Assembly: GCA_964544695.1 (NCBI GenBank) | Contig: CAZJDB010000013.1 | Coordinates: 1-46,221 of the forward strand | DNA length: 46,221 bases | Source of the DNA: Dinghuibacter sp964544695 | GTDB lineage: Bacteria > Bacteroidota > Bacteroidia > Chitinophagales > Chitinophagaceae | Direction: 5' to 3' | Shown: in pieces, positions 15,066 through 23,463 of the stretch | Layout: every line of letters begins with the position of its first letter | Numbering within the stretch: the first letter of the stretch is position 1 | Position numbers and translations under genes: made by a program | Notes under the pieces: model-generated | Seen by the model: the letters and a program-made list of their open reading frames with translations, nothing else | The model's database searches: none | What the model was told of the DNA's origin: nothing

Positions 15066-15976
15066 GTCAACCATTATGGGGAATCGACCTGGGTGGCACC
15101 AAGGTGGAAGGGGTGGTAATCCCCGGCCCGGGAAACGTTACACCCATCGTGAGGAAAAGGGTGGATACCGAGGCTGTCCTGGGATATCCTCATATTGTAG
15201 CCCGCATTACGCAGCTGGTGGAGGGAATGAAAAAGGAATCGGGACGCCACCCCGGGACCATTGGCATCGGAACACCGGGGGAATCGGACCCGGTGACGGG
15301 AAATATGAAAAACTGCAATTCGGTTGTCCTGAACGGGAGGCCCCTGCAGCGTGATTTGGAAAATGCTTTGGGCGTGCCGGTGATTCTGGCCAATGACGCC
15401 AATTGTTTCGCCCTTGCGGAAGCGCACTGGGGGGTTGTAAAAGAAAAGTACCATAGTGCCAGGGTCGTTTTCGGCATCATCATGGGCACGGGGGTGGGAG
15501 GAGGCATCGTTCTGGACGGACGTACCTGGAATGGAAAGCACGGCATCGCGGGGGAATGGGGGCACAATTTTCTGGACGATTCCGGGGGCTATTGTTATTG
15601 CGGGAAAAAGGGGTGCGTGGAAACAGTGTTGTCGGGACCCGCCCTGGAAAAATATTATTACAGTTTGTCCGGAAAGGATGTGAAACTGAAGGATATCGTT
15701 CACCAGGCAACTACGGGAGAGCGCTTTGCAGTGGACACCCTCGAAAGGCTGTACCATTTTTTTGGAAAAGCAGTATCCGTTGTGGTTGACATCCTTGATC
15801 CGGAAGTAATTGTGGTCGGAGGAGGCGTAGGCAATATTCCCGGATTGTACACCGAAGGGATTGCATCTCTCAGCTCTTTTATATTCAATAACCGCCTCGA
15901 TGTTCCGGTAGTACCCCCAAGTCTGGGAGACAGCGCCGGGGTTTTTGGGGCGGCCGCCTTAACTTTGCAATCATGA
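15062..15976 (+). CDS. ROK family sugar kinase (glucokinase-like)
   Basis: A 304-residue cytoplasmic kinase of the ROK family. It shows the ATP phosphate-binding GIDLGGTK (7-14), the substrate loop IGIGTPGESDP, the catalytic Asp in ANDANCFALAE, the second phosphate loop GTGVGGGIV, and the ROK zinc site GHN followed by CYCGKKGC (C178, C180, C185) and ETVLSG. It overlaps kdsB upstream and kdnB downstream by 4 bp each (ATGA both times). Members phosphorylate glucose, ManNAc, GlcNAc or fructose. The Kdo8N operon context hints at a sugar step related to envelope synthesis, but this is inference; the sequence alone supports only ROK hexokinase. Confidence 0.9.
   Translation: MSQPLWGIDLGGTKVEGVVIPGPGNVTPIVRKRVDTEAVLGYPHIVARITQLVEGMKKESGRHPGTIGIGTPGESDPVTGNMKNCNSVVLNGRPLQRDLENALGVPVILANDANCFALAEAHWGVVKEKYHSARVVFGIIMGTGVGGGIVLDGRTWNGKHGIAGEWGHNFLDDSGGYCYCGKKGCVETVLSGPALEKYYYSLSGKDVKLKDIVHQATTGERFAVDTLERLYHFFGKAVSVVVDILDPEVIVVGGGVGNIPGLYTEGIASLSSFIFNNRLDVPVVPPSLGDSAGVFGAAALTLQS
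15960..15967 (+). promoter_or_regulatory. putative internal -7 element (TAACTTTG) before kdnB
   Basis: An exact TAnnTTTG inside the last codons of the ROK gene ends 5 nt before the kdnB ATG. It could supply an internal, nearly leaderless transcript, or be coincidental because it lies in coding sequence. Confidence 0.35.
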
Positions 15977-17046
15977 ATTTTAGAAATTTCAAGATGGTCG
16001 GCTACGTGGTCTACGGCCGGGGCTCTTTCGATCAATTGGACGAGATTCTGGAACCCCATCGTAAAGGGGATGCTCCCATGATCTACCTGGTGGACCAATT
16101 TTTCAAGGGGAAATCCCTTGTCTCCCGCATTCCTCTGCAGGGTAAGGACCAGGTCATTTTCGCGGACGTCACCTATGAACCCAAAACCACGCAGGTGGAT
16201 CAACTGGCCACCGATCTGAAAAAAGCATTCGGTACCGTCAGCGGAATCATCGGCATTGGGGGAGGGTCCACCATGGACCTGGCAAAGGCCGTTTCCCTCA
16301 TGATGACCAACCCCGGATCCTCGGCCGATTACCAGGGCTGGGATTTGGTCAAAGTGCCAGGGGTGTACAAGGTGGGAATCCCTACCCTGAGCGGCACGGG
16401 CGCAGAGGTCAGCCGGACTTGCGTGTTGACGGGCCCTACGCGAAAGCTTGGAATGAATTCGGACTTCACGCCTTTCGATCAGATCGTGCTGGATCCCACC
16501 CTGACCGCAGACGCTCCCCCAAACCAGCGGTTCTATACGGGAATGGATTGCTACATCCATTGCATCGAAAGCCTACAGGGAACGTACCTGAACGAATTCA
16601 GCAAAGCTTACGGAGAAAAAGCGTTAACCCTTTGTCAGGAGGTCTTTTTACAAAAGGACCGTTGGGATGAGCACAGTGACGACCAGCTTATGATGGCTTC
16701 CTACGCAGGGGGGATGAGCATTGCTTATTCGCAGGTCGGGGTGGCCCATGCGGTGAGCTATGGATTGTCCTACCTCCTGGGAACCAAGCACGGGATAGGG
16801 AACTGTATCGTGTTCGACCACCTGGAAGAATTCTACCCCGAAGGGGTGAAGGAGTTCAAGGAGATGGTCAAGAAAAACCACATCCATATTCCACAAGGCA
16901 TCTGCAAGGGGCTCAACGAGGACCAATTCGATATCATGATCAACGTTGCCCTGGGCATGAAGCCGCTGTGGGAAAATGCCATAGGGAAAGATTGGGAGAA
17001 GGAGATCACGCATGAGCGGCTCAGGGCGCTCTACGAGCGGCTCTAG
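15973..17046 (+). CDS. kdnB: 3-deoxy-D-manno-octulosonate 8-oxidase (iron-containing alcohol dehydrogenase family)
   Basis: KdnB oxidises the C8 hydroxyl of Kdo. The partner aminotransferase KdnA then makes 8-amino-3,8-dideoxy-Kdo (Kdo8N), and KdsB activates it. The 357-residue protein resembles Shewanella KdnB as I recall it, rather than generic type III alcohol dehydrogenases: MNFRNFKMVGYVVYGRGSF at the N terminus, IGIGGGSTMDLAKAVSLMMTNPG (cofactor loop GGGST 96-100), QGWDLVKVPGVYKVGIPTLSGTGAE, the metal site in TGMDCYIHCIESL (D192, H196), and later VGVAHAVSYG and KHGIGNC. It is coupled to the ROK gene and shares a CTAG stop with the convergent dGTPase gene. No kdnA (DegT-type aminotransferase) is in the window. 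Confidence 0.88.
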   Translation: MNFRNFKMVGYVVYGRGSFDQLDEILEPHRKGDAPMIYLVDQFFKGKSLVSRIPLQGKDQVIFADVTYEPKTTQVDQLATDLKKAFGTVSGIIGIGGGSTMDLAKAVSLMMTNPGSSADYQGWDLVKVPGVYKVGIPTLSGTGAEVSRTCVLTGPTRKLGMNSDFTPFDQIVLDPTLTADAPPNQRFYTGMDCYIHCIESLQGTYLNEFSKAYGEKALTLCQEVFLQKDRWDEHSDDQLMMASYAGGMSIAYSQVGVAHAVSYGLSYLLGTKHGIGNCIVFDHLEEFYPEGVKEFKEMVKKNHIHIPQGICKGLNEDQFDIMINVALGMKPLWENAIGKDWEKEITHERLRALYERL

Positions 17047-18407
17047 TGGTGGCTCGGAATGTCTATCCCCATGAGTTTGCGGTAAAGCTCGGTAGCGTAC
17101 AAGTCGGTCATGCCGGAAATATAGTCAAGCACACAACGGACCCGTTCGTAAGGAGTCCCATCGTCCTGTCCAAGGAACTGGTCAGGAATCAGCCGGATCA
17201 TTTTTTTATCCCTTGCGTCGGGTCGCTCTTTCAATAAAGGCGGCACAAAGGCTTCAAGGAGGCCGCGCATCACATGATAGCCCGCAATTTCGACCTGGAT
17301 GACCGAATCGTGGTTGTAGATGCGTTCGACGGAAATGTCTTCTATCTTGTTCAAGGCCTGGAACGACCTGTTGATGGAACCTACCAGGGTCCCTTCAAAG
17401 GTCCCCGCCAGAAAGCGTTCCCTTTCTCCGATAAATATGTCCGCCGCCTGCAGGGTCAGGGTATTGATGCACCGGGCCCTCAGGTAGGCGATCTTTTCGT
17501 TGGGGTCCCCGATGCTGTCCAGCGTTTTCTTCACCCGGTCCATGCGGTCTTCGGTCCTGCCAATACGCGTCATGAGGTCCAGGAAACAGTCCTGCGTTTC
17601 CTGAAGGCCGAGAATGCCCAGGCGGTGCGCGTCTTCCATATCGATCACCTGGTAACAAATGTCGTCCGCGGCTTCGGTCAGGTAGACGAAGGGGTGGCGC
17701 CGGAAGGCACCGGGGGCGTCGTCGGGGACCATGCGCACCTCAGATGCCACCTCCCGGAAGACGTCGGTCTCGGTCCGGAAGTAGCCATATTTTTTTCGAT
17801 GGGACGCCGTGGACAGTGAAGAGGAATCACAGGGATATTTGAGGATGGCCGCCAGTGTAGTATAAGTGAGGCCGAAACCCCCGGGGAGCTTGCCGCGGAA
17901 CGTATGTGTCAGGATACGGAAAGCATTGGCGTTACCCTCGAAATTCACCAGGTCATTCCACTCTCCGGCGGAAAAATAGGGCTGCAGGGAAGCGGCCCTT
18001 TCTACAAAAAAAGCAGACAAGGCCTTTTCGCCCGAATGGCCAAAGGAGGGATTCCCGATGTCGTGGGCCAGGCAGGCTGCGGCAATGACGTTGGAAAGCT
18101 CGTAGTGATAGAATTCCCTGGCCCCTTCACTTTTCACGTCGTGATCGGCGATATAGGCGCCGGCGATTTTCCCCAGGGACCGACCTACGCTGGCCACCTC
18201 AAGGGAATGGGTGAGGCGGTTGTGGACGAAAGTGCTTCCCGGAAGGGGAAAGACCTGGGTCTTGTTTTGTAGACGACGGAAGGCGGAAGAAAAGATCAAA
18301 CGATCAAAATCGCGTTGAAAACCGGATCGGACTTCGGATTTCAATTTTTCCTTTCCTACGCGATTATTTGAATAAATATCCTCCCAGTGGGGGCTTTTAT
18401 TTGACAA
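17043..18407 (-). CDS. dgt: deoxyguanosinetriphosphate triphosphohydrolase (HD superfamily)
   Basis: A 454-residue cytoplasmic dNTP triphosphohydrolase that converts dGTP to deoxyguanosine and triphosphate. HD-domain metal ligands are visible: H67 in HNRLTHSLEVASVGR, and H115-D116 in AHDIGNPSFGHSGE, preceded by the family N terminus FSSAFRRLQNKTQVFPLPG. A further conserved region is YLTEAADDICYQVIDMEDAHRLG. The start is TTG at 18407, because no ATG precedes the conserved N-terminal segment. TAGATTTT overlaps that start, so the -7 position, if used, is unusual. It may contribute to dNTP pool balance or phage resistance. The stop CTAG is shared with kdnB. Confidence 0.92.
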   Translation of the reverse strand: MSNKSPHWEDIYSNNRVGKEKLKSEVRSGFQRDFDRLIFSSAFRRLQNKTQVFPLPGSTFVHNRLTHSLEVASVGRSLGKIAGAYIADHDVKSEGAREFYHYELSNVIAAACLAHDIGNPSFGHSGEKALSAFFVERAASLQPYFSAGEWNDLVNFEGNANAFRILTHTFRGKLPGGFGLTYTTLAAILKYPCDSSSLSTASHRKKYGYFRTETDVFREVASEVRMVPDDAPGAFRRHPFVYLTEAADDICYQVIDMEDAHRLGILGLQETQDCFLDLMTRIGRTEDRMDRVKKTLDSIGDPNEKIAYLRARCINTLTLQAADIFIGERERFLAGTFEGTLVGSINRSFQALNKIEDISVERIYNHDSVIQVEIAGYHVMRGLLEAFVPPLLKERPDARDKKMIRLIPDQFLGQDDGTPYERVRCVLDYISGMTDLYATELYRKLMGIDIPSHH

Positions 18408-18610
18408 AATCTAAAAATGTTTGTATATTTATGCAGTCAGGGGCCATCAATTAATCATTCTTTAACGATTCGGTCACGGTTTATTCCAAAACAACCCCGA
18501 ATTTTGGCCTCACGAAAGTACTGCTCTTTTTTTATTGCTTGCCCACGATTTGCTTGTTCGTAGCTGGTTGCTTGTACATTAAGTTTTTTTTAAACCAAAA
18601 TGTATACAAA

Positions 18611-19024
18611 ATGAAAAAGCCAATTATGAACAAATCGCTCGCCCGCATAGCGGCAAGCCTGTTCCTTTCAACCCTGTTCTTTTTGCACGCAGGTGCAACC
18701 AAGGCGCAATCCGCCAAGGCCGAAAGCCCGGCTAACGTTACCTTCATCGGTTCCCAGGACGGCTGTTACATTTTCGACGTAACGTTCGAAAACAATGCCG
18801 GGGATACCTATTATGTAGCGGTGGTGGACGAAGCCGGAAACACGCTGTACAAAGGGATCTACTCTGACAAGAAGTTCGACAAGAAATTCAAGCTTCCCGC
18901 CGGTGAAGAGATCAACAACGTGTCTTTCGTGATCCGCGACCTGAACAGCAAAACATCCTTCACTTATGCCGTTGGTACTCAACAGCGTTCCGTAGAAGAT
19001 GTCATTGTAAAGCGGACCAATTAA
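18611..19024 (+). CDS. small secreted protein, unknown function
   Basis: A 137-residue protein with a signal peptide (KSLARIAASLFLSTLFFLHAGATKAQ, cleavage probably at KAQ/S). The mature part of ~105 residues is rich in beta-strand patterns: VTFIGSQDGCYIFDVTFENN, DTYYVAVVDEAGNTLYKGIY, and FVIRDLNSKTSFTYAVG. It looks like one immunoglobulin-like or beta-sandwich domain, a common type of exported protein in Chitinophagaceae. ATG 18611 is chosen because it gives the right signal peptide length; an ATG five codons later is equally possible. The ~200 bp before it (18408-18610) holds only AT-rich promoter-like DNA, with TTTTTTTT near 18590. No function is assigned. Confidence 0.75.
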   Translation: MKKPIMNKSLARIAASLFLSTLFFLHAGATKAQSAKAESPANVTFIGSQDGCYIFDVTFENNAGDTYYVAVVDEAGNTLYKGIYSDKKFDKKFKLPAGEEINNVSFVIRDLNSKTSFTYAVGTQQRSVEDVIVKRTN

Positions 19025-19160
19025 AAACGAACGATTGCTTCGAAGGTTGAGCCCTTCTCCGGGTTTCCTGCCGGAAAGCTCCCTTCCTTATCCCATCGAT
19101 GTGCCTGCCTATAGGCGGCCGCCACCTGCGGCAACGTCTTAACTATCAATCACAAATGAG

Positions 19161-19191
19161 GCCTCGCCTACCAAAATGGGCGGGGCTTTTT
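19161..19191 (+). terminator. intrinsic terminator downstream of the small secreted protein
   Basis: GCCTCGCCT (19161-19169) pairs with GGGCGGGGC (19178-19186), using two G-U pairs around an 8-nt loop, followed by TTTTT (19187-19191). It is about 135 nt after the stop; the DNA between contains the palindrome GGCGGCCGCC but no gene. Confidence 0.7.
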
Positions 19192-19229
19192 CTTGCCCGG
19201 CACCCGGTACCATAAAAAAAAATAGTAGT

Positions 19230-19265
19230 TGGTATTGCATAATACTAAATAATACCATACCTTTG
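19230..19265 (+). promoter_or_regulatory. padR promoter with overlapping operator-like repeats
   Basis: The -7 element TACCTTTG (19258-19265) has a weak TTGC -33 match at 19235, 19 nt upstream of it. The spacer carries an inverted repeat TGGTATT (19230-19236) / AATACCA (19251-19257) and a direct repeat ATAATAC (19239-19245, 19249-19255). Such repeats across a promoter directly upstream of a repressor gene suggest autoregulation by PadR. That is inference. Confidence 0.55.
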
Positions 19266-19316
19266 TATTGAAAGCCCTGGCGCAGGCCGCGCGAGGGCAC
19301 AAAAAAAAGTAGTGCT

Positions 19317-19667
19317 ATGAATATAGACAACACGCAGAGCCAGATGAGGAAAGGGGTGCTGGAATTCTGCATTCTCTCTATTATTCGGCATGGGGAAGCT
19401 TACCCTTCCGATATAATAGAAAGAATGAAGGCGGCCAACCTCCATATCCTGGAAGGGACCCTGTATCCCTTGCTTACCAGGCTGAAAAACGCGGACCTCC
19501 TGAGTTACAGATGGGTAGAAAGCAATTCGGGACCTCCCCGAAAGTACTTCATGCTGACCGACAAGGGAATGGAATTCTACCGGGACCTTGAAAGTACATG
19601 GAATGAGCTGGCCGGAGCCGTCAGTACATTAACCAAACCCGACGTAAAAGAAAAAGAACCTCAATAA
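19317..19667 (+). CDS. PadR family transcriptional regulator
   Basis: A 116-residue winged-helix repressor. The PadR core is complete: MRKGVLEFCILSIIRHGEAYPSDIIERM, then LHILEGTLYPLLTRLKNADLLSYRW, the wing SGPPRKYFMLTDKG, and a C-terminal helix for dimerisation. It precedes the PspC-domain membrane protein by 11 bp, an arrangement seen repeatedly in Bacteroidota, where the regulator controls the envelope-stress-like membrane protein. The promoter upstream (19230-19265) has operator-like repeats, so self-repression relieved by a ligand or membrane signal is plausible. The leader is about 45 nt, with no Shine-Dalgarno sequence. Confidence 0.93.
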   Translation: MNIDNTQSQMRKGVLEFCILSIIRHGEAYPSDIIERMKAANLHILEGTLYPLLTRLKNADLLSYRWVESNSGPPRKYFMLTDKGMEFYRDLESTWNELAGAVSTLTKPDVKEKEPQ

Positions 19668-19678
19668 CTACCATTTAT

Positions 19679-21826
19679 ATGAAAAAAGTTATCAATATAA
19701 ATTTTCAGGGCAGGGTCATTCCTATCGAAGAAACTGCTTTCGAGGTGTTGAAACAATACGTCGATAGCCTGAGGCGGTATTTTGCAAATGAGGAGGGAAG
19801 GGAGGAAATTATTAATGACATACAGGACCGCATCGCGGAGTTATTCAACGATATCCTGAAAAATGGCGCCACCTGTGTCACCGATCAGGATGTGGAGTCC
19901 ATCATTGAAAATATGGGCAGGCCCGAAGACCTGGAAGCGGCAGAGGCCGAACAGGTCGGTCCCAAAGGGTCTGCGGGGTCTTACACCACCGGAGCAGCCG
20001 GCCTTGGTTCAACTGAAAAGGAAAAGCAAAGCTCCGGCTACGAGCCCAAGGGTCGTCTCTACCGTAACGATGCCGACAAGGTGTTGGGTGGCGTGTGCAG
20101 TGGCTTTGCCAATTACCTGCAAATCGACCCGGTCGTCGTCCGGGTACTGTATGTCATCCTGGCCCTGGGGAGCTTCGGGGTATGCGCCCTTATCTACTTC
20201 GTGCTTTGGATCGCACTGCCTTCCAAGGCCCTGACGCCCAATATCCGTAAGCGCTTGTTCCGCAATCCTGACGATCGCTGGTTGGGTGGTGTTTGCGGGG
20301 GATTGGCCGCGTACTTCAACATCGATACCTGGATTCCCAGGCTCATCTTTGCGGCGCCCTTCTTATTCGGAACGGTGTTCGGTGTCATAGGAAATGTCCT
20401 GCACTGGATGTTCTGGGACTTTGGCCATGAATGGTCTTTCGGGGTGTTCAACGGAATCGGGGGCTCCCTGTTCATCGTCTACATCATCCTGTGGGCAGTA
20501 TTACCCTCGGCGCGAACGGCATCCGAAAAGCTGGAAATGAGGGGCGCGAAAGTGGACCTGGAAAGCATCCGGAATACCGTACAGGGCGAAATTCAGACTT
20601 TCAAGGAGAAAGCCGTAAAGGTGGGACAGGATGCCGGCGAAAGAGCGAAGTCCATGGGAGAGGAACTGAAAGCCGGAAGCCGCAGGTTCGCCAAGGAAGC
20701 CGGACCGGCCGTCAAGAGCGCGGGGTACGGGTTTTTCCGTGCGATAGGGATGCTCTTCAAATTCTTTTTCCTTTTCATAGCCGGCATCATAGCTTTCAGC
20801 CTCGTGGTCGGCATGATGGGAATCGCCTTCGGAAGCATAGGGGCTTATTCCGTGAGCAGCATGTTCATTTCCGGATTTTGGGAACATTTTTTCCTATATG
20901 CTACCATTTTCCTCTTCCTGGGTATTCCGGTCATCGCTCTTTTTTCATTGGTGATCCGGATGATCATCGGCAGGAGGAGCCGGACGCCATACCTGCGCTA
21001 TATTTTCGGGACTTTGTGGATCCTCGGGCTCGTCAGCGCCTTTTGCCTGGCCGGGCTATTTTTCCGGGATAAAAGGAGAAGCGATACGGTGACAGTGGAA
21101 GCTCCCATTGTACAGCCTACCCATAACCGCCTGATCGTGAAAGCAGGGGAAGATCATGGCGCGGATTGGGACAACTGGGACTGGGGAGTCCATTTTAACG
21201 GTTACCTGAATAACGATGATGATACCCTCCGGGTCAATGCCGTAAGGTTGAACATTATTCAAAGTACGGATGACCAATACCATGTGACGCTCACCAAATA
21301 CAGCCGCGGCAGGACCAGGGCCGACGCAAGCATCAACGCCGGACTTATCACCTATGCGATCCGGCAGGATGACAGCGTCCTGACGTTACCCCAGGGTTTC
21401 GTCCTGGGATTGGATGACCACTACCGCTTCCAATATGTTCGCGTCAACGTAGCTGTCCCTCTGGGAAAGCACATCACAGCGGACTATAGCGTGGACCGGC
21501 TGAATGGGTTTTATGTAAGGGATAACGACGTTTCGGACGACGATGACCACAATTGGGAAAACGGGGTAGATTATGTGATGACCCGCGACGGCCTGCAAAG
21601 AGCCGACGGGAAGAAGCCTCCCAAGGATGATACTGAGGATGAGGATCAGCAACCGGTAAAGGGGGCGCACCATGATACCACTCCTTCCGGAGACCACAAT
21701 TACAGGTACCATCCCCAGACGCCCCGAAAAGTGGATTCCACCCGGAAACAGGTGGGCTGGCATCCGTTAAACATCGACGTAGATAACATCACCTCCGCAT
21801 TTTATAGGATTTCGTGTACGCTGTAG
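19679..21826 (+). CDS. PspC-domain membrane protein with two PspC repeats
   Basis: A 715-residue membrane protein. It starts with a ~90-residue soluble N-terminal domain (MKKVININFQGRVIPIEETAFEVLKQY and helical INDIQDRIAELF). Two PspC modules follow (~128-185 and ~192-282), each starting RLYRN or KRLFRN and containing LGGVCxGxAxY and a hydrophobic hairpin. A polar amphipathic segment (~285-355) leads to three to four further membrane helices (~358-475). The C-terminal extracytoplasmic domain (~480-715) is Asp/Asn-rich, with DWDNWDWGVHFNGYLNNDDD and clusters such as DVSDDDDHNW. PspC proteins sense membrane stress in other bacteria. Operon context with PadR supports an envelope-response role; the mechanism is unknown. 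Confidence 0.85.
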   Translation: MKKVININFQGRVIPIEETAFEVLKQYVDSLRRYFANEEGREEIINDIQDRIAELFNDILKNGATCVTDQDVESIIENMGRPEDLEAAEAEQVGPKGSAGSYTTGAAGLGSTEKEKQSSGYEPKGRLYRNDADKVLGGVCSGFANYLQIDPVVVRVLYVILALGSFGVCALIYFVLWIALPSKALTPNIRKRLFRNPDDRWLGGVCGGLAAYFNIDTWIPRLIFAAPFLFGTVFGVIGNVLHWMFWDFGHEWSFGVFNGIGGSLFIVYIILWAVLPSARTASEKLEMRGAKVDLESIRNTVQGEIQTFKEKAVKVGQDAGERAKSMGEELKAGSRRFAKEAGPAVKSAGYGFFRAIGMLFKFFFLFIAGIIAFSLVVGMMGIAFGSIGAYSVSSMFISGFWEHFFLYATIFLFLGIPVIALFSLVIRMIIGRRSRTPYLRYIFGTLWILGLVSAFCLAGLFFRDKRRSDTVTVEAPIVQPTHNRLIVKAGEDHGADWDNWDWGVHFNGYLNNDDDTLRVNAVRLNIIQSTDDQYHVTLTKYSRGRTRADASINAGLITYAIRQDDSVLTLPQGFVLGLDDHYRFQYVRVNVAVPLGKHITADYSVDRLNGFYVRDNDVSDDDDHNWENGVDYVMTRDGLQRADGKKPPKDDTEDEDQQPVKGAHHDTTPSGDHNYRYHPQTPRKVDSTRKQVGWHPLNIDVDNITSAFYRISCTL

Positions 21827-21838
21827 GGGGCGGCTCCG

Positions 21839-21846
21839 TACATTTG
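21839..21846 (+). promoter_or_regulatory. -7 element (TACATTTG) for gcvT
   Basis: An exact TAnnTTTG ends 5 nt before the gcvT ATG, in the 25-bp gap after the PspC gene. It implies separate transcription of gcvT with little or no leader. Confidence 0.5.
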
Positions 21847-21851
21847 CCAGC

Positions 21852-22925
21852 ATGAAAAATACACCCTTTACCGAAAGGCACCTTGCCTTGGGTGCGAAAA
21901 TGGCGCCCTTCGCAGGGTATAATATGCCGATTTCGTACACCGGCATCAATGAAGAACACCAGGCAGTCCGTACCCAGGCCGGCGTATTCGACGTCAGCCA
22001 CATGGGCGAGTTCATCCTGAAGGGTGACGGAGCCCTGGATCTGATCCAGCGGGTGACTTCCAATGATGCTTCCAAACTGGGAACGGGGCAGGCTCAGTAC
22101 AGCGCCCTGGTCAATGACCAGGGAGGGATTGTGGACGATTTGCTGGTGTACTGCCTGGAGCCCGGGAAAACGTATATGCTGGTCGTAAACGCCTCCAATA
22201 TCGAAAAAGACTGGGATTGGATCAGCGCACGCAATTCCAAGGGTGTCCCGCTTGAAAATATTTCCGACAGAACGGCCCTGCTTGCCATCCAGGGGCCCGA
22301 CGCCGCAAGGATTTTGCAGCCCCTGACCGATCTGGATATCCTGAACCTGAAATACTATACTTTCGTAAAAGGAAAGTTTGCGGGGGTAGACAACGTTCTG
22401 ATCAGCGCCACGGGTTACACGGGCGCCGGGGGGGTGGAAATATATTTCGAAGCCACCGAAGAAAATGCCCGTGCGATTTGGGAGGCGATCATGGCAAGGG
22501 GCATCCGGCCCATTGGCCTCGGAGCAAGGGATACACTTCGCCTGGAAATGGGATATTGCCTCTACGGAAACGATATAGACGATACGACTTCACCCCTGGA
22601 GGCCGGGTTGGGCTGGATCACGAAGTTCACGAAGGATTTCACGGCCAGACCCATACTTGAAAAGCAAAAGGCAGCAGGTATATCCAGGAAGCTGGTGGGT
22701 TTCGAAATGGTAGACAAGGGAATTCCCCGACACGATTATGCCATCACGGATGCATCAGGGAATATTATAGGAAAGGTTACTTCGGGAACCCAATCGCCCA
22801 GCTTGCAAAAGGCAATAGGGCTTGGATATGTGGACCTGGCGCACGCTGCGCTGGGGAGTTCTATCCGGATCAAGGTCAGGGATAAGCTGCTCGAAGCTAA
22901 GGTGGTTAAGGTTCCATTCGCGTAA
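21852..22925 (+). CDS. gcvT: glycine cleavage system aminomethyltransferase (T protein)
   Basis: GcvT transfers the methylene group from aminomethyl-lipoyl-GcvH to tetrahydrofolate, releasing ammonia. The 357-residue protein is full length: FTERHLALGAKMAPFAGYNMPISY at the N terminus, FDVSHMGEF, the folate-binding region, GYTGAGGVEIYF, GLGARDTLRLEMGYCLYGNDID, and the C-terminal barrel with VTSGTQSPSLQKAIGLGYVD. The catalytic Asp is in the conserved FDVSHMGE region. No gcvH or gcvP lies nearby, so the system is dispersed in this genome. Upstream is a -7 element at 5 nt; the downstream gene begins 70 bp later. Confidence 0.96.
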   Translation: MKNTPFTERHLALGAKMAPFAGYNMPISYTGINEEHQAVRTQAGVFDVSHMGEFILKGDGALDLIQRVTSNDASKLGTGQAQYSALVNDQGGIVDDLLVYCLEPGKTYMLVVNASNIEKDWDWISARNSKGVPLENISDRTALLAIQGPDAARILQPLTDLDILNLKYYTFVKGKFAGVDNVLISATGYTGAGGVEIYFEATEENARAIWEAIMARGIRPIGLGARDTLRLEMGYCLYGNDIDDTTSPLEAGLGWITKFTKDFTARPILEKQKAAGISRKLVGFEMVDKGIPRHDYAITDASGNIIGKVTSGTQSPSLQKAIGLGYVDLAHAALGSSIRIKVRDKLLEAKVVKVPFA

Positions 22926-22995
22926 TCCGGGCGCGCCGATCGCGGCGGTTGCGCTCTAAAATATTCCAGCATAGTTTTTGCGAAAGGAAAGGACC

Positions 22996-23463
22996 ATGCC
23001 CAAAATCCACTTGACTTCTCACGTGAATGCCCCGATTGAAAGGGTATTCCAACTGGCCAGAAGCACCAGCCTCCACAAAGCAGTACTGCGGGGATTCAAG
23101 GGAGGAAAGCTGGAAGGAGGTTCGGAAGGAATCATGGGGGTGGGCGATAAGGTGACCTTCAGTCTGCGGTTCATGGGCAGGCAGCGGGTGCTGGTTACGC
23201 GGATCGAATCCCTGGACATGCCCCTCATGTTCGCGAGCACCCTGGTCAAGGGATCTTTCAAAAGTCTCAGGCATGAGCACCATTTCAAATCCATCCAAAA
23301 CGGGTCGCTGGTGATCGACTTGCTGGAATACGAACCCGCCTTCGGAGCCCTGGGCCGACTGGCCGATAAAATGCTGATCCGGCCCTTCCTGAGGAAATAC
23401 CTGGAAGCGAAAAACCGGGTCATCAAGCAATACGCCGAAGGAGAAAAATGGAAAGTATTATGA
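22996..23463 (+). CDS. SRPBCC (START-like) family protein
   Basis: A 155-residue protein with the SRPBCC ligand-pocket pattern. It begins MPKIHLTSHVNAPIERVFQLARSTSLHKAV, the typical first strand and helix. It continues with GDKVTFSLRFMGRQRVLVTRIE and DMPLMFASTLVKGSFKSLRHEHHF, and ends in a long helix (FLRKYLEAKNRVIKQYAE) that closes the cavity. Families of this fold bind or modify lipids, polyketides or dyes; the ligand here is unknown. ATG 22996 is preferred to an upstream TTG (22978), as the conserved segment starts right after it. It overlaps the ComB-like gene by 4 bp (ATGA), so they probably form an operon. Confidence 0.78.
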   Translation: MPKIHLTSHVNAPIERVFQLARSTSLHKAVLRGFKGGKLEGGSEGIMGVGDKVTFSLRFMGRQRVLVTRIESLDMPLMFASTLVKGSFKSLRHEHHFKSIQNGSLVIDLLEYEPAFGALGRLADKMLIRPFLRKYLEAKNRVIKQYAEGEKWKVL

